The notes under the pieces: generated by a model
What the model was told of the DNA's origin: nothing
Seen by the model: only the letters and a program-made list of their open reading frames with translations
The model's database searches: none
Program-made: the position numbers and the translations under genes
Source: an uncultured Eggerthellaceae bacterium
Lineage (GTDB): Bacteria; Actinomycetota; Coriobacteriia; Coriobacteriales; Eggerthellaceae
Reading direction: 5' to 3'
Assembly: GCA_947650915.1 (NCBI GenBank)
Contig: CANSWY010000005.1
Location: 30,598 to 94,597 of the forward strand
DNA: 64,000 bases
Shown here: in pieces, positions 6,435-15,433 of the stretch
How the letters are laid out: every line of letters begins with the position of its first letter
Position numbering within the stretch: the first letter of the stretch is position 1

Positions 6435-8714
6435 ATGGAAGAGAATGCGAAGTGGGTCGAGGATCTGGGCGATGGCGTCCATAAGGTCAGGACCTGCGTG
6501 TGGTCACCGCCCGGGGATCATCCCGTTGGGTGCGGCATCATCGTGACCGTGAAGGACAACAAGGTCATCAACGTGGAGGGCGATCCGACGCATCCCATCA
6601 CCCAAGGGCGGCTGTGCCCGCGGTGCATAGCGATGGATGAGGCGCTCTACCACCCGGACCGCATCTTGCATCCCATGAAGCGCGACCGCGCTGACAGGGG
6701 CAAGGATGCGTGGGAGCAGATCAGCTGGGACGAGGCCCTTGACCTCATCGAATCCAAGGTGCGTCATTTCTGGGAGGTGGCGGGGCCTGAGAGCATCCTC
6801 ACCTTCACGGGGACGGGCCGCGAGATAACCATGTATTCCGCGGCGTACTGCCATGCCATCTTCGGATCGCCCAACTACTGCATGGTGCTCAGTGGCGGCT
6901 CGTGCTATGGGCCTCGCTGCACCATCGCGAACTTCCAGCTGGGAGCGGGATACCCTGAGCTGGACTATGCAGCGTACTTCCCGGATCGCTACGAGGATCC
7001 ACGCTGGGAGCTTCCTCAGTACATCCTGGTCTGGGGGAAGAACCCGGTGTATTCGAATCCTGATGGATTCTTCGGGCATGCGCTCATCGATCTCATGAAG
7101 ATGGGCTCCAAGTTGATCGTGGTGGACCCGCAGCTCACTTGGATAGCTGCCCATGCCGAATACCATCTCCAGCTTCGCCCTGGCACCGATGCCGCGTTGG
7201 CTATGGCCATGTGCAACGTGATCATCGAGGAGGACCTGTACGACCATGAGTTCGTGGAGAAGTGGGTCTATGGCTTCGATGAGTTCGCAGCATGTGTGGC
7301 CGAGTGGAGCCCTGAGCGCGCAGCGGAGGTCTGCTGGGTGGACGCTGATGTGCTGAGGGAGGCTGCTCGCGCGTTCGCGACGCATAGCCCCTCATCCGCG
7401 CTCTGGGGCCTCTCCATCGACACGGAGACCAATGGCGTTCAAGCGGGGCATACGTTCTTGGCCATCTGTGCGCTCACGGGCTATATGGATGTTCCTGGTG
7501 GCATCACGCTTGCCCGGCCTTCCAGCTTCACGGGCAAATGGCGCTATGAGACCGTGAACTCTGTTCCAGATGAGGTGCGCGCGAAGCGCATCAAGGATCA
7601 GCAGGGGCGCTACAGCTGTTGGGATGCAGCGGGCCCTGGTCCTCTGCCCGATGTGACCCTGGACTGGCTCGAGATGGACGAGCCGCCCACTGATTTCAAG
7701 ATGAGCTACTGGTTCGGGACCAATCCGCTCGCATGCATGTCCGTGCAGCCCATGCGTTGGGAAAAGGCGCTGGACAAGCTGGAATTCAACGTCGTGCAGG
7801 ATGTGTTCATGAATCCGTCCATCATGCGTCTGTGCGACCTGGTGTTGCCGCTGTCCATGTCGGTGGAGCACGCGGGCATCGTGATGCCGCACTTCGGGCG
7901 CAACACGCACTTCTTGGGCGCGATGAACAAAGCGGTCGAGCCTCTTGATAGCAAGAGCGACGTGGAGATCATGTTGGAGCTGGGACGGCGTTTGCGCCCG
8001 GAGCTCTGGCCTTGGGAGACGCCGGAACAGTTCTTCACCGATCAGCTGCATACCGCATACGATTGGGGCTTCAAGGAGCTTCAGGATGATGTGGTGTTCC
8101 AGCAGCCCTTCGAGTATCGCAAGTACGAGACAGGTGCCCTGCGTGCTGATGGGAAGCCCGGATTCGACACGCCCACGGGTCTGATAGAGCTCAAGGCGAG
8201 CGTCTATTCGGTGTTCGGCGAAAAGCCGCTGCCGTACTTCAAGGAGCCGGAGCTGAGCCCTTATAGCGATGCCATCTCCGATGAGGTCAAAGAGGAGTTC
8301 CCGCTCGTGCTCACCACTGGCGGCCGCCACATCTCCATGTTCCATTCCGAGCATCGGCAGATCCCCTCCATGCGCGCGCTGAACCCGTGGCCTCTGATCA
8401 CGATCCATCCTGAGACCGCTGCGGCCCATGGGATAGCAGAGGGGGACTGGGTGGCGATCGAGAACCCGCTCGGGCGCTGCATCCAGAAGGCATGCATCCG
8501 CCCTGTGGTGGACCCGCGCGTCGTCCATGCTCAGCACGCATGGTGGTATCCCGAACAGTCCGGCGAGGCGCCCAACCTGTTCGGCCTCTACAAGTCGAAC
8601 ATCAACAGCCTCATCCCGCATGAGAGCGTGGGCGTGACGGGGTATGGCGCTCCGTACAAGAACATCATCTGCAAGATCTACAAGGTGGACAGCCTTGACG
8701 CATTCGAGGCCTAG
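6435..8714 (+). CDS. Molybdopterin-dependent oxidoreductase, catechol-dehydroxylase-like (E1)
   Basis: 759 residues, DMSO-reductase superfamily, no Tat signal, so cytoplasmic. The N-terminal cluster region is unusual: Cys21, Asp28 (where E2 and E3 have Cys), Cys33, then GRLCPRC with Cys61 and Cys64. The bis-MGD fold follows (DAWEQISWDEALDLI; GTGRE; GKNPVYSNPDGFFGHALIDLMKMG; LQLRPGTDAALAMAM). Cys157 in GGSCYGPR is at the position of the metal-ligand residue. The C-terminal cap contains VHAQHAWWYPE. The closest known relatives by layout are gut catechol dehydroxylases and the acetylene hydratase/transhydroxylase group, so reductive removal or transfer of an aromatic hydroxyl is likely. Electrons would come from the 4Fe-4S protein encoded 16 bp downstream. 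Substrate unknown. Confidence 0.88.
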   Translation: MEENAKWVEDLGDGVHKVRTCVWSPPGDHPVGCGIIVTVKDNKVINVEGDPTHPITQGRLCPRCIAMDEALYHPDRILHPMKRDRADRGKDAWEQISWDEALDLIESKVRHFWEVAGPESILTFTGTGREITMYSAAYCHAIFGSPNYCMVLSGGSCYGPRCTIANFQLGAGYPELDYAAYFPDRYEDPRWELPQYILVWGKNPVYSNPDGFFGHALIDLMKMGSKLIVVDPQLTWIAAHAEYHLQLRPGTDAALAMAMCNVIIEEDLYDHEFVEKWVYGFDEFAACVAEWSPERAAEVCWVDADVLREAARAFATHSPSSALWGLSIDTETNGVQAGHTFLAICALTGYMDVPGGITLARPSSFTGKWRYETVNSVPDEVRAKRIKDQQGRYSCWDAAGPGPLPDVTLDWLEMDEPPTDFKMSYWFGTNPLACMSVQPMRWEKALDKLEFNVVQDVFMNPSIMRLCDLVLPLSMSVEHAGIVMPHFGRNTHFLGAMNKAVEPLDSKSDVEIMLELGRRLRPELWPWETPEQFFTDQLHTAYDWGFKELQDDVVFQQPFEYRKYETGALRADGKPGFDTPTGLIELKASVYSVFGEKPLPYFKEPELSPYSDAISDEVKEEFPLVLTTGGRHISMFHSEHRQIPSMRALNPWPLITIHPETAAAHGIAEGDWVAIENPLGRCIQKACIRPVVDPRVVHAQHAWWYPEQSGEAPNLFGLYKSNINSLIPHESVGVTGYGAPYKNIICKIYKVDSLDAFEA

Positions 8715-8730
8715 AAGGGAGGTGTGCCAA

Positions 8731-9069
8731 ATGGAGAAGCGAGCCATGCTCATCGACTACGGCTATTGCACCGGTTGCCATTCGTGTGAGGTGTCGTGTC
8801 GGAAGAAGAACGATCTGCGCCTTGACGAGTGGGGCATCAAGGTCAACGAGGTGGGGCCTCAGAAGTTCTCGAATGGCAAATGGGAGTGGGATTTCGTGCC
8901 CGTGCCGTCGAGTCTGTGCGACCTGTGCGAGGACCGGATAGCGGAGGGGAGCAAGCCCTTGTGCGAGCTGCATTGCCTTGCAGCGGTGATCCGGGTCGTG
9001 CCGGTGAGCGAGGTGTCCTCATGCCTTGAGTCCATGGATAAGGACAAGGTGGCGGTCTACCTTCCGTGA
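8731..9069 (+). CDS. 4Fe-4S electron-transfer subunit (module 1)
   Basis: 112 residues, starting at the ATG at 8731 after AGAAGGGAGG. Eight cysteines are arranged for two cubane clusters: C13, C16, C19, C23 (YCTGCHSCEVSC) and C63, C66, C78, C82 (LCDLCEDR and CELHC). This is the short DmsB/transhydroxylase-small-subunit type, with half the clusters of a full DmsB. It has no membrane anchor and probably shuttles electrons to E1 in the cytoplasm. Its stop overlaps a possible start of the E2 frame. Confidence 0.88.
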   Translation: MEKRAMLIDYGYCTGCHSCEVSCRKKNDLRLDEWGIKVNEVGPQKFSNGKWEWDFVPVPSSLCDLCEDRIAEGSKPLCELHCLAAVIRVVPVSEVSSCLESMDKDKVAVYLP

Positions 9070-9119
9070 TGGACGCAGTGAGAAGGAATCAGATGAGCGA
9101 AGGATGGAGGGGAGCGAAG

Positions 9120-11522
9120 ATGGAGAAGGAGTATTCGGATTGGCATGACAATCCGACCATGCGCAGCTGGCACCCAGAGCGATTGAACGCCCGGAGCGAG
9201 TGCACCATTTCGGACGTGAATGACCTCAACAAGCCCTGGCGCTTCGAAGAGGATGGCCTGACGGTCACGCGCACGAGCCCGTGGTCGCCGCCAGGATGCC
9301 ACCCGGTCGGGTGCTCTTTGAAGCTCTACACTGACGAGGATGGGAAGCTCGTCAAGGTGGAAGGGGATGAGAACAACCCGGTGACGCAGGGGCGCTTGTG
9401 CGTTCGCTGCCTCACCTTGAAGGATTACATCTACAACCCGAGCCGCATCTTGCATCCCATGAAGCGAGACCCCAAGAAGCGCGGCGACGCGGATGCGTGG
9501 GAGGAGATCAGCTGGGATGAGGCGTTCGCTCTCATCAAGAGCGAATACGATCGCATCACGAAGGAGTACGGGCGCGAGTCCATCGTGTGCTTCGCGGGCA
9601 CCGGACGTGAGGGCGGCACCATGGCGCCGTTCGGGAGCCGGATGCTCTGCACGCCGAACTATTGCTATTCGCAATCGGGGTACGCGTGCTACGTGCCCCG
9701 CATGGCGGCTTCCTCGTATCTGCTCGGGGCGGCATACCCCGAGATAGACTATGCGGGAGGGCTGCCTGGGCGCTACGATGACCCTGAGTACGAGGTGCCT
9801 GAGTGCATCGTGATATGGGGCAAGGAGCCGCTGCCGTCGAATCCGGATGGGTTCTTCGGGCACTCGGTCATCGACCTCATGCGCCGCGGCACGCGTCTGA
9901 TCGTGGTCGATCCGCGTGCGAATTGGCTCTCCACGCGCGCTGACTACCATTTGCAGCTCCGTCCTGGAACGGATGCGGCGCTCTCTCTTGCATGGATCAA
10001 CGTGATCGCCAACGAAAAGCTCTACGATGCGGAGTTCGTCGAGTATTGGACCTACGGGTTCGATGAGTTGGTAGAGCGTGCCCAGGAGATGCCGCCTTCT
10101 CGCGCTGCTGAGATCACCGGGGTTCCTGAGGAGATCATCATCGAGTCAGCGCGCATGTATGCCAATGCGACCCCTGCGGCCATCGCGTGGGGCTTGGCGC
10201 TCGACCAGAAGGCGAACGGCATGCAGGTCGGTCACTGCCTGATCGCGCTCATGGCCATCACGGGCAACATCGACGTGCCGGGCGGTCAGCGCATCGGCGA
10301 TAAGACCATGGGCCTCAACGAGGCGGGCTTCGGGTTCGAAGAGGGCTTGGGGCAGGAGCTGATCGCGAAGATGATCGGCGCGAAAGAGTATCCGGCCTAT
10401 TGCGGCCTGATCTTGAACTCACATGCCGATCTCACGCTGCGCGCCATGGAGACAGAGGATCCCTATCCCATCCGCATGGGCTTCTATGCGGGCAACAACC
10501 TGCTCTCATGCACCTCGGCGGAGCCGGAGCGCTGGATGAAAGCCATCAATGGCTCAATGGAGTTCGTCATCGCCTTCGACACCTTCATGACCCCCTCAGC
10601 CCAAGCGACCTGCGACGTGTTCCTCCCCCTGGCCACGATCGCCGAGCGCGAGGGCGTCGTTCAGACCCATTACGGTTCCTCCCCGGTGACCATGGGCTTC
10701 ATGAACAAGGCCGTCACCCAAGGCGAGGGCATGTCCGACATGGAGCTCTGCTTCAATCTGGGCAAGGTGCTCAACCCGCATCTGTGGGACCAGTACGAGG
10801 ATATCCGCGACTTCATCGAGCATCTGCGCCTTGGCAAGAAGTACTGCTATGAGGATATCCGGAAAGAGGTCGTGCTCCAGCGCTACGTCGGGTATCGCAA
10901 GTACGAGACGGGTCTGCTCCGTCGTGACGGGAAGCCGGGCTTCAACACCTCAACGGGGAGGGTGGAGCTCTGGTCCTATGCGTTCCACCGCTTCGGAGAC
11001 GATCCGCTGCCGTACTACATCGAGCCGCAATTCGGTCCGGAGTCATCACCTGAGCTCATGGAAGAGTATCCCTTCATCCTCACCAGCGGTGCGCGCACGT
11101 ATGCCTTCTTCCATTCCGAGAACAGGCAGATACCCTATTGCCGCGAGCTGAATCCCGACCCGCTCCTGGAGATCAATCCCGAGGATGCCAAGCGCAAGGG
11201 CATCGTGGATGGCAGCTGGGTGAAAGCGGTCAATCAGTTCGGGGAGTGCGTCATGAAGGCGAAGGTGTCGCCCATCGTCAAGGAGGGCGTCGTCCATGCG
11301 CAGCATGCGTGGTGGTTCCCCGAGCAGGATGGCAACGATCACGGCGGCGGTGCCTACGATACGTTCCGCTCCAATATCAATAATCTGGTTCCCAACTTCC
11401 ATTTCGGCAAGCTCGGCTTCGGGGCTCCGTTCAAGTGCATGATCTGCGACGTGGTGCCCATCAGTGAGAGCTATGACACGGATATGGATGAGATCTGGGA
11501 GAAGTTCGGGAAGTTGGTGTAG
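9120..11522 (+). CDS. Molybdopterin-dependent oxidoreductase, catechol-dehydroxylase-like (E2)
   Basis: 800 residues from the ATG at 9120, which has GGAGGGGAG upstream; in-frame ATGs at 9069 and 9093 are alternatives and would couple it to the previous stop. The cluster ligands differ from E1: WSPPGC (Cys60), HPVGC (Cys65), then GRLCVRC (Cys94, Cys97), a C-x4-C spacing. Cys190 in GYACYVPR aligns with the expected metal ligand. Other conserved blocks are GTGREGG, WGKEPLPSNPDGFFGHSVID, LQLRPGTDAALSLAW and VHAQHAWWFPE. No Tat signal is present. It is clearly paralogous to E1 and shares its operon, which suggests sequential or related substrates. Reductive dehydroxylation is inferred, not shown. 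Confidence 0.88.
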   Translation: MEKEYSDWHDNPTMRSWHPERLNARSECTISDVNDLNKPWRFEEDGLTVTRTSPWSPPGCHPVGCSLKLYTDEDGKLVKVEGDENNPVTQGRLCVRCLTLKDYIYNPSRILHPMKRDPKKRGDADAWEEISWDEAFALIKSEYDRITKEYGRESIVCFAGTGREGGTMAPFGSRMLCTPNYCYSQSGYACYVPRMAASSYLLGAAYPEIDYAGGLPGRYDDPEYEVPECIVIWGKEPLPSNPDGFFGHSVIDLMRRGTRLIVVDPRANWLSTRADYHLQLRPGTDAALSLAWINVIANEKLYDAEFVEYWTYGFDELVERAQEMPPSRAAEITGVPEEIIIESARMYANATPAAIAWGLALDQKANGMQVGHCLIALMAITGNIDVPGGQRIGDKTMGLNEAGFGFEEGLGQELIAKMIGAKEYPAYCGLILNSHADLTLRAMETEDPYPIRMGFYAGNNLLSCTSAEPERWMKAINGSMEFVIAFDTFMTPSAQATCDVFLPLATIAEREGVVQTHYGSSPVTMGFMNKAVTQGEGMSDMELCFNLGKVLNPHLWDQYEDIRDFIEHLRLGKKYCYEDIRKEVVLQRYVGYRKYETGLLRRDGKPGFNTSTGRVELWSYAFHRFGDDPLPYYIEPQFGPESSPELMEEYPFILTSGARTYAFFHSENRQIPYCRELNPDPLLEINPEDAKRKGIVDGSWVKAVNQFGECVMKAKVSPIVKEGVVHAQHAWWFPEQDGNDHGGGAYDTFRSNINNLVPNFHFGKLGFGAPFKCMICDVVPISESYDTDMDEIWEKFGKLV

Positions 11523-11524
11523 CT

Positions 11525-12022
11525 ATGACAGCATTTGGCCTGCTTATCGATTACGAATACTGCTCAGGATGCCAGTCGTGCGAGGTCTCCTGCAAGGAGG
11601 AGCACGGATATCCGGTGGGCAAGTGGGGCATCCGGGTCATGGACGACGGTCCATGGGAGATTGAGCCGGGACACATGAACTGGAACAAGGTGCCCATCCC
11701 CACTGACCTCTGCGACCTGTGCGCTGGGCGAACCGCCAAGGGGCGCGAGCCAGCATGCGTGCACCACTGCCTTGCCGATGTCATGAAGTATGGGCCTGTT
11801 GCAGAGCTGGCGGCATTCATGGAGGAGAAGCCAAAGCAAGTCCTCTTCGTCCCGCAGTACAAGCCCTATGAGGCGCGTGGGGCCTTCGTGTCGGCCAGGA
11901 AGGATGATGCGAGCCGACGCAGGGCTGCGGCCATGGAGGTGGATGCGAACGCGCAGGTGGAGTTCGCGACGCACCGGGATGATTCTGACGTGAGGAACGT
12001 GGAAGAGCTCAGCGAGCAGTGA
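11525..12022 (+). CDS. 4Fe-4S electron-transfer subunit with charged C-terminal tail (module 2)
   Basis: 165 residues, starting 2 bp after the E2 stop. Cysteine positions are identical to module 1: C13, C16, C19, C23, C63, C66, C78, C82, for two [4Fe-4S] clusters. Beyond residue 115 it has a 50-residue extension absent from the other two small subunits. The extension is rich in Arg, Asp, Glu and Ala (SARKDDASRRRAAAMEVDAN) and predicted disordered. It should pass electrons to E2. The extension may bind the SlyD-like protein encoded next, but nothing in the sequence proves this. Confidence 0.87.
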   Translation: MTAFGLLIDYEYCSGCQSCEVSCKEEHGYPVGKWGIRVMDDGPWEIEPGHMNWNKVPIPTDLCDLCAGRTAKGREPACVHHCLADVMKYGPVAELAAFMEEKPKQVLFVPQYKPYEARGAFVSARKDDASRRRAAAMEVDANAQVEFATHRDDSDVRNVEELSEQ

Positions 12023-12034
12023 GGCGGCGATAGC

Positions 12035-12469
12035 ATGGAGCGCGAAGAGCGGATCGGAAGGGTGGTCAAGGCCCTCTACAAGGGAGGGCCGACCGGCGAG
12101 GAGCCTCTGGACGACCATTCCGCGGGAGAGCCAGAGGAGCTCGTGGTGGGCGTGGGGCAGCTGCCTCGCGGCATCGATGAGGCGCTGCTGGATATGGAAG
12201 CGGGCGAGGAGCGGACGATCATCATCCCCTGCGAGAAGGGCTTCGGTCCCCACGACCCCCAAGGCGTCCAAACGTATCCGCGCGCGGCCATCGAGGGCGG
12301 GGAGAAGCTGCAGCTGGGAGATGTGTTCCCGTGGACCAACCCCGCATCGGGACAGCCGATCCCCGTCAGGGTGGTCAAGGCAGACGACCAGCTCGTGACG
12401 ATTGACTTCAATCACCCTTTCGCCGGCAAGGAGCTCACCTACTGGTTGAGATTGGTGTCTGTGGGATAG
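12035..12469 (+). CDS. FKBP-type peptidyl-prolyl isomerase, SlyD-like
   Basis: 144 residues. The FKBP core is recognisable from the GVGQLPRGIDEALLDMEAGE segment (SlyD reads G..LIPGLE.AL.GM..G), then the insert-in-flap region PCEKGFGPHDPQGVQTYPR, and the end FNHPFAGKELTYWLRL. SlyD proteins are cytoplasmic proline isomerases, chaperones and often metallochaperones. This one lacks the His/Cys-rich metal tail of enterobacterial SlyD. Its place inside a molybdoenzyme operon points to folding or cofactor-insertion help for E1 or E2. Confidence 0.85.
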   Translation: MEREERIGRVVKALYKGGPTGEEPLDDHSAGEPEELVVGVGQLPRGIDEALLDMEAGEERTIIIPCEKGFGPHDPQGVQTYPRAAIEGGEKLQLGDVFPWTNPASGQPIPVRVVKADDQLVTIDFNHPFAGKELTYWLRLVSVG

Positions 12470-12476
12470 GGCGGCC

Positions 12477-12731
12477 ATGTGCTTCTTCTGTGCAGGTTGC
12501 GGTGCATGTCCCCGAGCAGCTACGCAAGATGCTCCGCTTTGGGTGGCTGCAGAGGGGATGTGCCCCGCATGCGGGGCCGCGCTCGCCTCGGAGGCGGAAG
12601 CGCGCTGCGGATGCGGATGGGCAGCGCCCGCGCCAGCGGGAAGGGCACAGGCCCGATCGGATAAGGATGAGGCCCGGCTCTCTGATGAGGAGGGTGCAGG
12701 GCGCAAGATAGAGGAAAGGTCAGAGAGATGA
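12477..12731 (+). CDS. Cysteine-rich zinc-ribbon microprotein
   Basis: 84 residues from the ATG at 12477. It begins MCFFCAGCGACP and continues to a second knuckle, MCPACGAALAS, and a CGCGW motif, so it has nine cysteines in its first half. The second half is charged and disordered. Its stop overlaps the MFS start (ATGA at 12728), so translation is coupled, as for the zinc-ribbon/MFS pair at 4951-5178. No characterised homologue is recognised. The MCF start resembles the microprotein at 4951. Confidence 0.7.
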   Translation: MCFFCAGCGACPRAATQDAPLWVAAEGMCPACGAALASEAEARCGCGWAAPAPAGRAQARSDKDEARLSDEEGAGRKIEERSER

Positions 12732-14017
12732 CTGAGACCAATAAGGGAAGACTGCATTACGCATGGCTCATCTTCATAGGATGCTGCTTCGTCAATGCCG
12801 CATCCATGGCGGCATCGATCAGCATCGTCGGGGTGTATCTGCTCCCCGTGTCATCGTCGATCGGGGTGGGTCCAGGCGACTGGATGCTCTGGATGACGGT
12901 GTGTTCCATCGTGTCGTGCATCGTGACGTCAATCTGGGGGCAGTTTCTCCAGACCAAGAACATCAATGTGGTGACATCCATCTCCGCGGCCGCGCTCGCC
13001 ATCGCCGTGTTCGCGTTCTCCTTCGGCAATAGCGTGCAGTGGTTCTGGATCTGGGGTGGCGTGCTGGGCTTTGCCATGCCGTGCATCGCCACGCTGACGG
13101 TGCCCACCCTCATCGGCAACTGGTTCGGCAAGAAGTACAGCGGGAAGCTCCTGGGCATCGCAGCTGCCTTCACGGGCGTGGGGACCTTCTGTTGGGCACC
13201 GTTGTTCACCATGATCATCCAGAGCCTGGGATGGCAGACGGCCTATCAGCTGAACGCTGCGCTCATCGCCGTGTGCCTGCTCCCCTGGACGCTGTTCGTC
13301 TTCAAGTTCAAGCCAGAGGACAAGGGTCTCGAACCCTATGGCTATGACGCGGAGCTTGAGGCGCAGAGCGCGAACGCCATGAAGCTCGGCATGAGCCGCT
13401 CCCTGGCGCTCAAGACGGCTCCGTTCTGGATCATGGTGGTGGTCATCCTCTTCACGTCCATGGGCATGGGCTTCAACAGCAATCAGGTTGCCATCGCGAC
13501 CGAGGCGATGAGCGGGTCGATGGACATGCAGGCTGCGGCCATGTTGGGCGCTTCCATGATATCTGTGGCGGCTGTGGGCAACATCTGCGGGAAGATCATC
13601 TTCGGGTTCATGCAGACGCGTGCTGGCTTGAAAGCCACGTTCATCGTGTTCATCGTGGCATTCTTGGTCGGCTTCGGACTGTGGGCATTCGTGCCGATAT
13701 CCGCGGTGCTCCTGATCGGTGCGTTCCTGTTCGGCACTCATAATGCGCTCGTGTCCGTGGGATATCCGCTGCTCGTGCGCTCGTTGTACGGAAACAAGGA
13801 TTACTCGAAGATCTTCTCGAACCTCATGACCGTCAACGGGCTGATGGGCGGCATCAGCGGCACGATCATCAGCTTCGTCTATCAGATGCTCGGCTCCTAC
13901 CAGGCAGCGCTCGTGGCTGCGATGGCCATCGTGGTGCTCATCGGCATCGGCGTTCTGGTGGCGTGCGGATTCATCGGGAAGATGAAATGGGACTCACCCG
14001 CACCTGTTGAGAGCTGA
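12728..14017 (+). CDS. MFS transporter (module 2, OFA-like)
   Basis: 429 residues, twelve membrane helices, ATG overlapping the preceding stop. The start RLHYAWLIFIGCCFVNAASM and the segment PTLIGNWFGKKYSGKLLGIA resemble the oxalate/formate antiporter group of the MFS. It lies at the end of the operon that makes E1 and E2, and likely handles a second substrate or a product, because the operon already starts with a different MFS gene. Substrate and direction are not deducible. Confidence 0.9.
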   Translation: MTETNKGRLHYAWLIFIGCCFVNAASMAASISIVGVYLLPVSSSIGVGPGDWMLWMTVCSIVSCIVTSIWGQFLQTKNINVVTSISAAALAIAVFAFSFGNSVQWFWIWGGVLGFAMPCIATLTVPTLIGNWFGKKYSGKLLGIAAAFTGVGTFCWAPLFTMIIQSLGWQTAYQLNAALIAVCLLPWTLFVFKFKPEDKGLEPYGYDAELEAQSANAMKLGMSRSLALKTAPFWIMVVVILFTSMGMGFNSNQVAIATEAMSGSMDMQAAAMLGASMISVAAVGNICGKIIFGFMQTRAGLKATFIVFIVAFLVGFGLWAFVPISAVLLIGAFLFGTHNALVSVGYPLLVRSLYGNKDYSKIFSNLMTVNGLMGGISGTIISFVYQMLGSYQAALVAAMAIVVLIGIGVLVACGFIGKMKWDSPAPVES

Positions 14018-14044
14018 TGCGCACAGCTGGCATCAGAAAAGCTT

Positions 14045-14093
14045 GCAGCGAGCGGGGAGGGCCAGGCGGCCTTGTCCGCTCGCTTCTTCTATA
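14045..14093 (+). terminator. Likely terminator of the E1/E2 operon
   Basis: GCAGCGAGCGG pairs with CCGCTCGCT across an internal region that itself has GGCC/GGCC pairing. It is followed by the pyrimidine-rich TCTTCTAT. It lies between the MFS stop and the LysR gene. Confidence 0.55.
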
Positions 14094-14200
14094 CTGAGGT
14101 TCGCATCGTCCCTTGAGGGCGTCTTTTTGCGAAGCCCTTCTTGGAGAGGGCGCATCTTGTCCTTGGAGGATGGCACCGATCGACAAGATTGGAGGAAAGC

Positions 14201-15142
14201 ATGGATCTGGAATTGCTGCGAGAGTTTCAAGTCTTCGCCGTTTCCCAGAATCTGAGCAAGGCTGCGAAGGTCCTGCATGTGACGCAGTCGTGCTTGAGCA
14301 AGCACATTGCCGAGATAGAGCGCACTACCGGATTGAGCCTGCTCGACCATGGTCCCAAGAGCGTCTCGCTGACGCCGGTCGGCGAGTGCTTCTTGCGAGA
14401 GGTGTCGCCCATCGTCTCCTCCTATGACAATTGCCTCATCAAGTGCCGGAAGCTCCAGCAGCGTTATGACAACATGCTCAAGGTGCAGCTGCTCTTGGAT
14501 GGCAATATCGTCAATGGGCTCCTCTTTCAGCTGCGCAATGAGTTCAAGATGCTGCATCCAGAGTGCGAGGTGATCTTCGAGAAGCTCATCGGGTACACGC
14601 CTGAGAGCGCCCTTCCGCTGCGGATCTTCGACGTGACGCTGGCGTGCCGTTGTGGCGATCTGCGAACGTACGAAGAGGAGTGCGCGCATGCGGGGATCCG
14701 CGTGCTGCCCTTGAAGAAGGATCCCATCATCGTGTGGCTGAGCAAGGAGAATCCGCTTGCGCAGGCCGAGCGCTTGACTTTGGACATGCTCGATTGCATC
14801 CCCATCATGACCAGCGTCACAGATGCGTTCGACTACATACGCGAGGCTACTGAGACGCTGTTCGAATCTCATGGGATGGTGGCGTTCATGAAGCCGGTGC
14901 ACTTCGATATCGCGTCTCCTGCTGCGTTCTTCCTGTCAGATTTCGATCGGCGCGCTGTGATGCTCACCTCGTCGGGCATGCTGGGGAACGCGGGCTTGAG
15001 CGAACGGGATGACATCTGCTGGAAGCAGCTGGACGGGGGAGATGCCGTCATGACGGTCTGCATGTGCGCGCTCGTGGAGAACAGACGGGCGAATGAGTTC
15101 CTGGACTTCGCCGAGGTGAGCCTTGGGAATCATGGGGCCTGA
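14201..15142 (+). CDS. LysR-family transcriptional regulator
   Basis: 313 residues from the ATG at 14201 (GGAGG 6 nt upstream). The first 60 residues are a LysR winged helix: FAVSQNLSKAAKVLHVTQSC then LSKHIAEIERTTGLSLLDH. The remainder is the two-lobed co-inducer domain of the periplasmic-binding-protein type. It is encoded downstream of, and in the same direction as, the E1/E2 operon behind a probable terminator. It is the only regulator inside the bracketed island, so it likely controls that operon in response to the substrate. The inverted repeat at 4688-4712 is a candidate site. Confidence 0.9.
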   Translation: MDLELLREFQVFAVSQNLSKAAKVLHVTQSCLSKHIAEIERTTGLSLLDHGPKSVSLTPVGECFLREVSPIVSSYDNCLIKCRKLQQRYDNMLKVQLLLDGNIVNGLLFQLRNEFKMLHPECEVIFEKLIGYTPESALPLRIFDVTLACRCGDLRTYEEECAHAGIRVLPLKKDPIIVWLSKENPLAQAERLTLDMLDCIPIMTSVTDAFDYIREATETLFESHGMVAFMKPVHFDIASPAAFFLSDFDRRAVMLTSSGMLGNAGLSERDDICWKQLDGGDAVMTVCMCALVENRRANEFLDFAEVSLGNHGA

Positions 15143-15247
15143 GGAGAGCGACCGGCAGCACGAAAGTGGTGCCAGGCAGATCGCCCTTGCGCCGTCAGAC
15201 GCGAATGACACCGCATGGTCCGTCTAGCCACGAAGGGGCGGCATGAG

Positions 15248-15281
15248 ACACAGGGAACACAGGGGACGGTTCTCTGTGTCA
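15248..15281. repeat. REP-like GGGGACGGTTCT element, right copy
   Basis: GACACAGGGAACACAGGGG is followed by ACGGTTCTCTGTGTC, forming a hairpin with GACACAG/CTGTGTC ends. It is the inverted counterpart of the element at 4595-4634 and lies at the opposite edge of the same island. Confidence 0.6.
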
Positions 15282-15332
15282 GATGGCCCTGCTCCATTCG
15301 GATGTAGGCCAGTGGTTGCAATGGGGTGGGGA

Positions 15333-15429
15333 ATGTGCAAAAGGGACGTTCCAAATTGCACATAGGAAAGGACTCTCGGCACAGTCTCGCTTTTCCTATG
15401 TGCGATTTGGGACGTCCCTTTTGCACATC
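15333..15429. repeat. GGGACGTCCC hairpin repeat, locus 2 (loop type A, inverted)
   Basis: A single full hairpin: unit, ATAGGAA, loop, TTCCTAT, inverted unit. The loop (GGACTCTCGGCACAGTCTCGC core) is the reverse complement of the loop at 3834-3975, apart from a single base. Confidence 0.9.
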
Positions 15430-15433
15430 AGGG

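Noticed and set aside
4947..6482. 511-codon frame antisense to the MFS gene
   Set aside because: Product is His/Asp/Arg-rich with no domain; the sense frame is a twelve-helix MFS protein.
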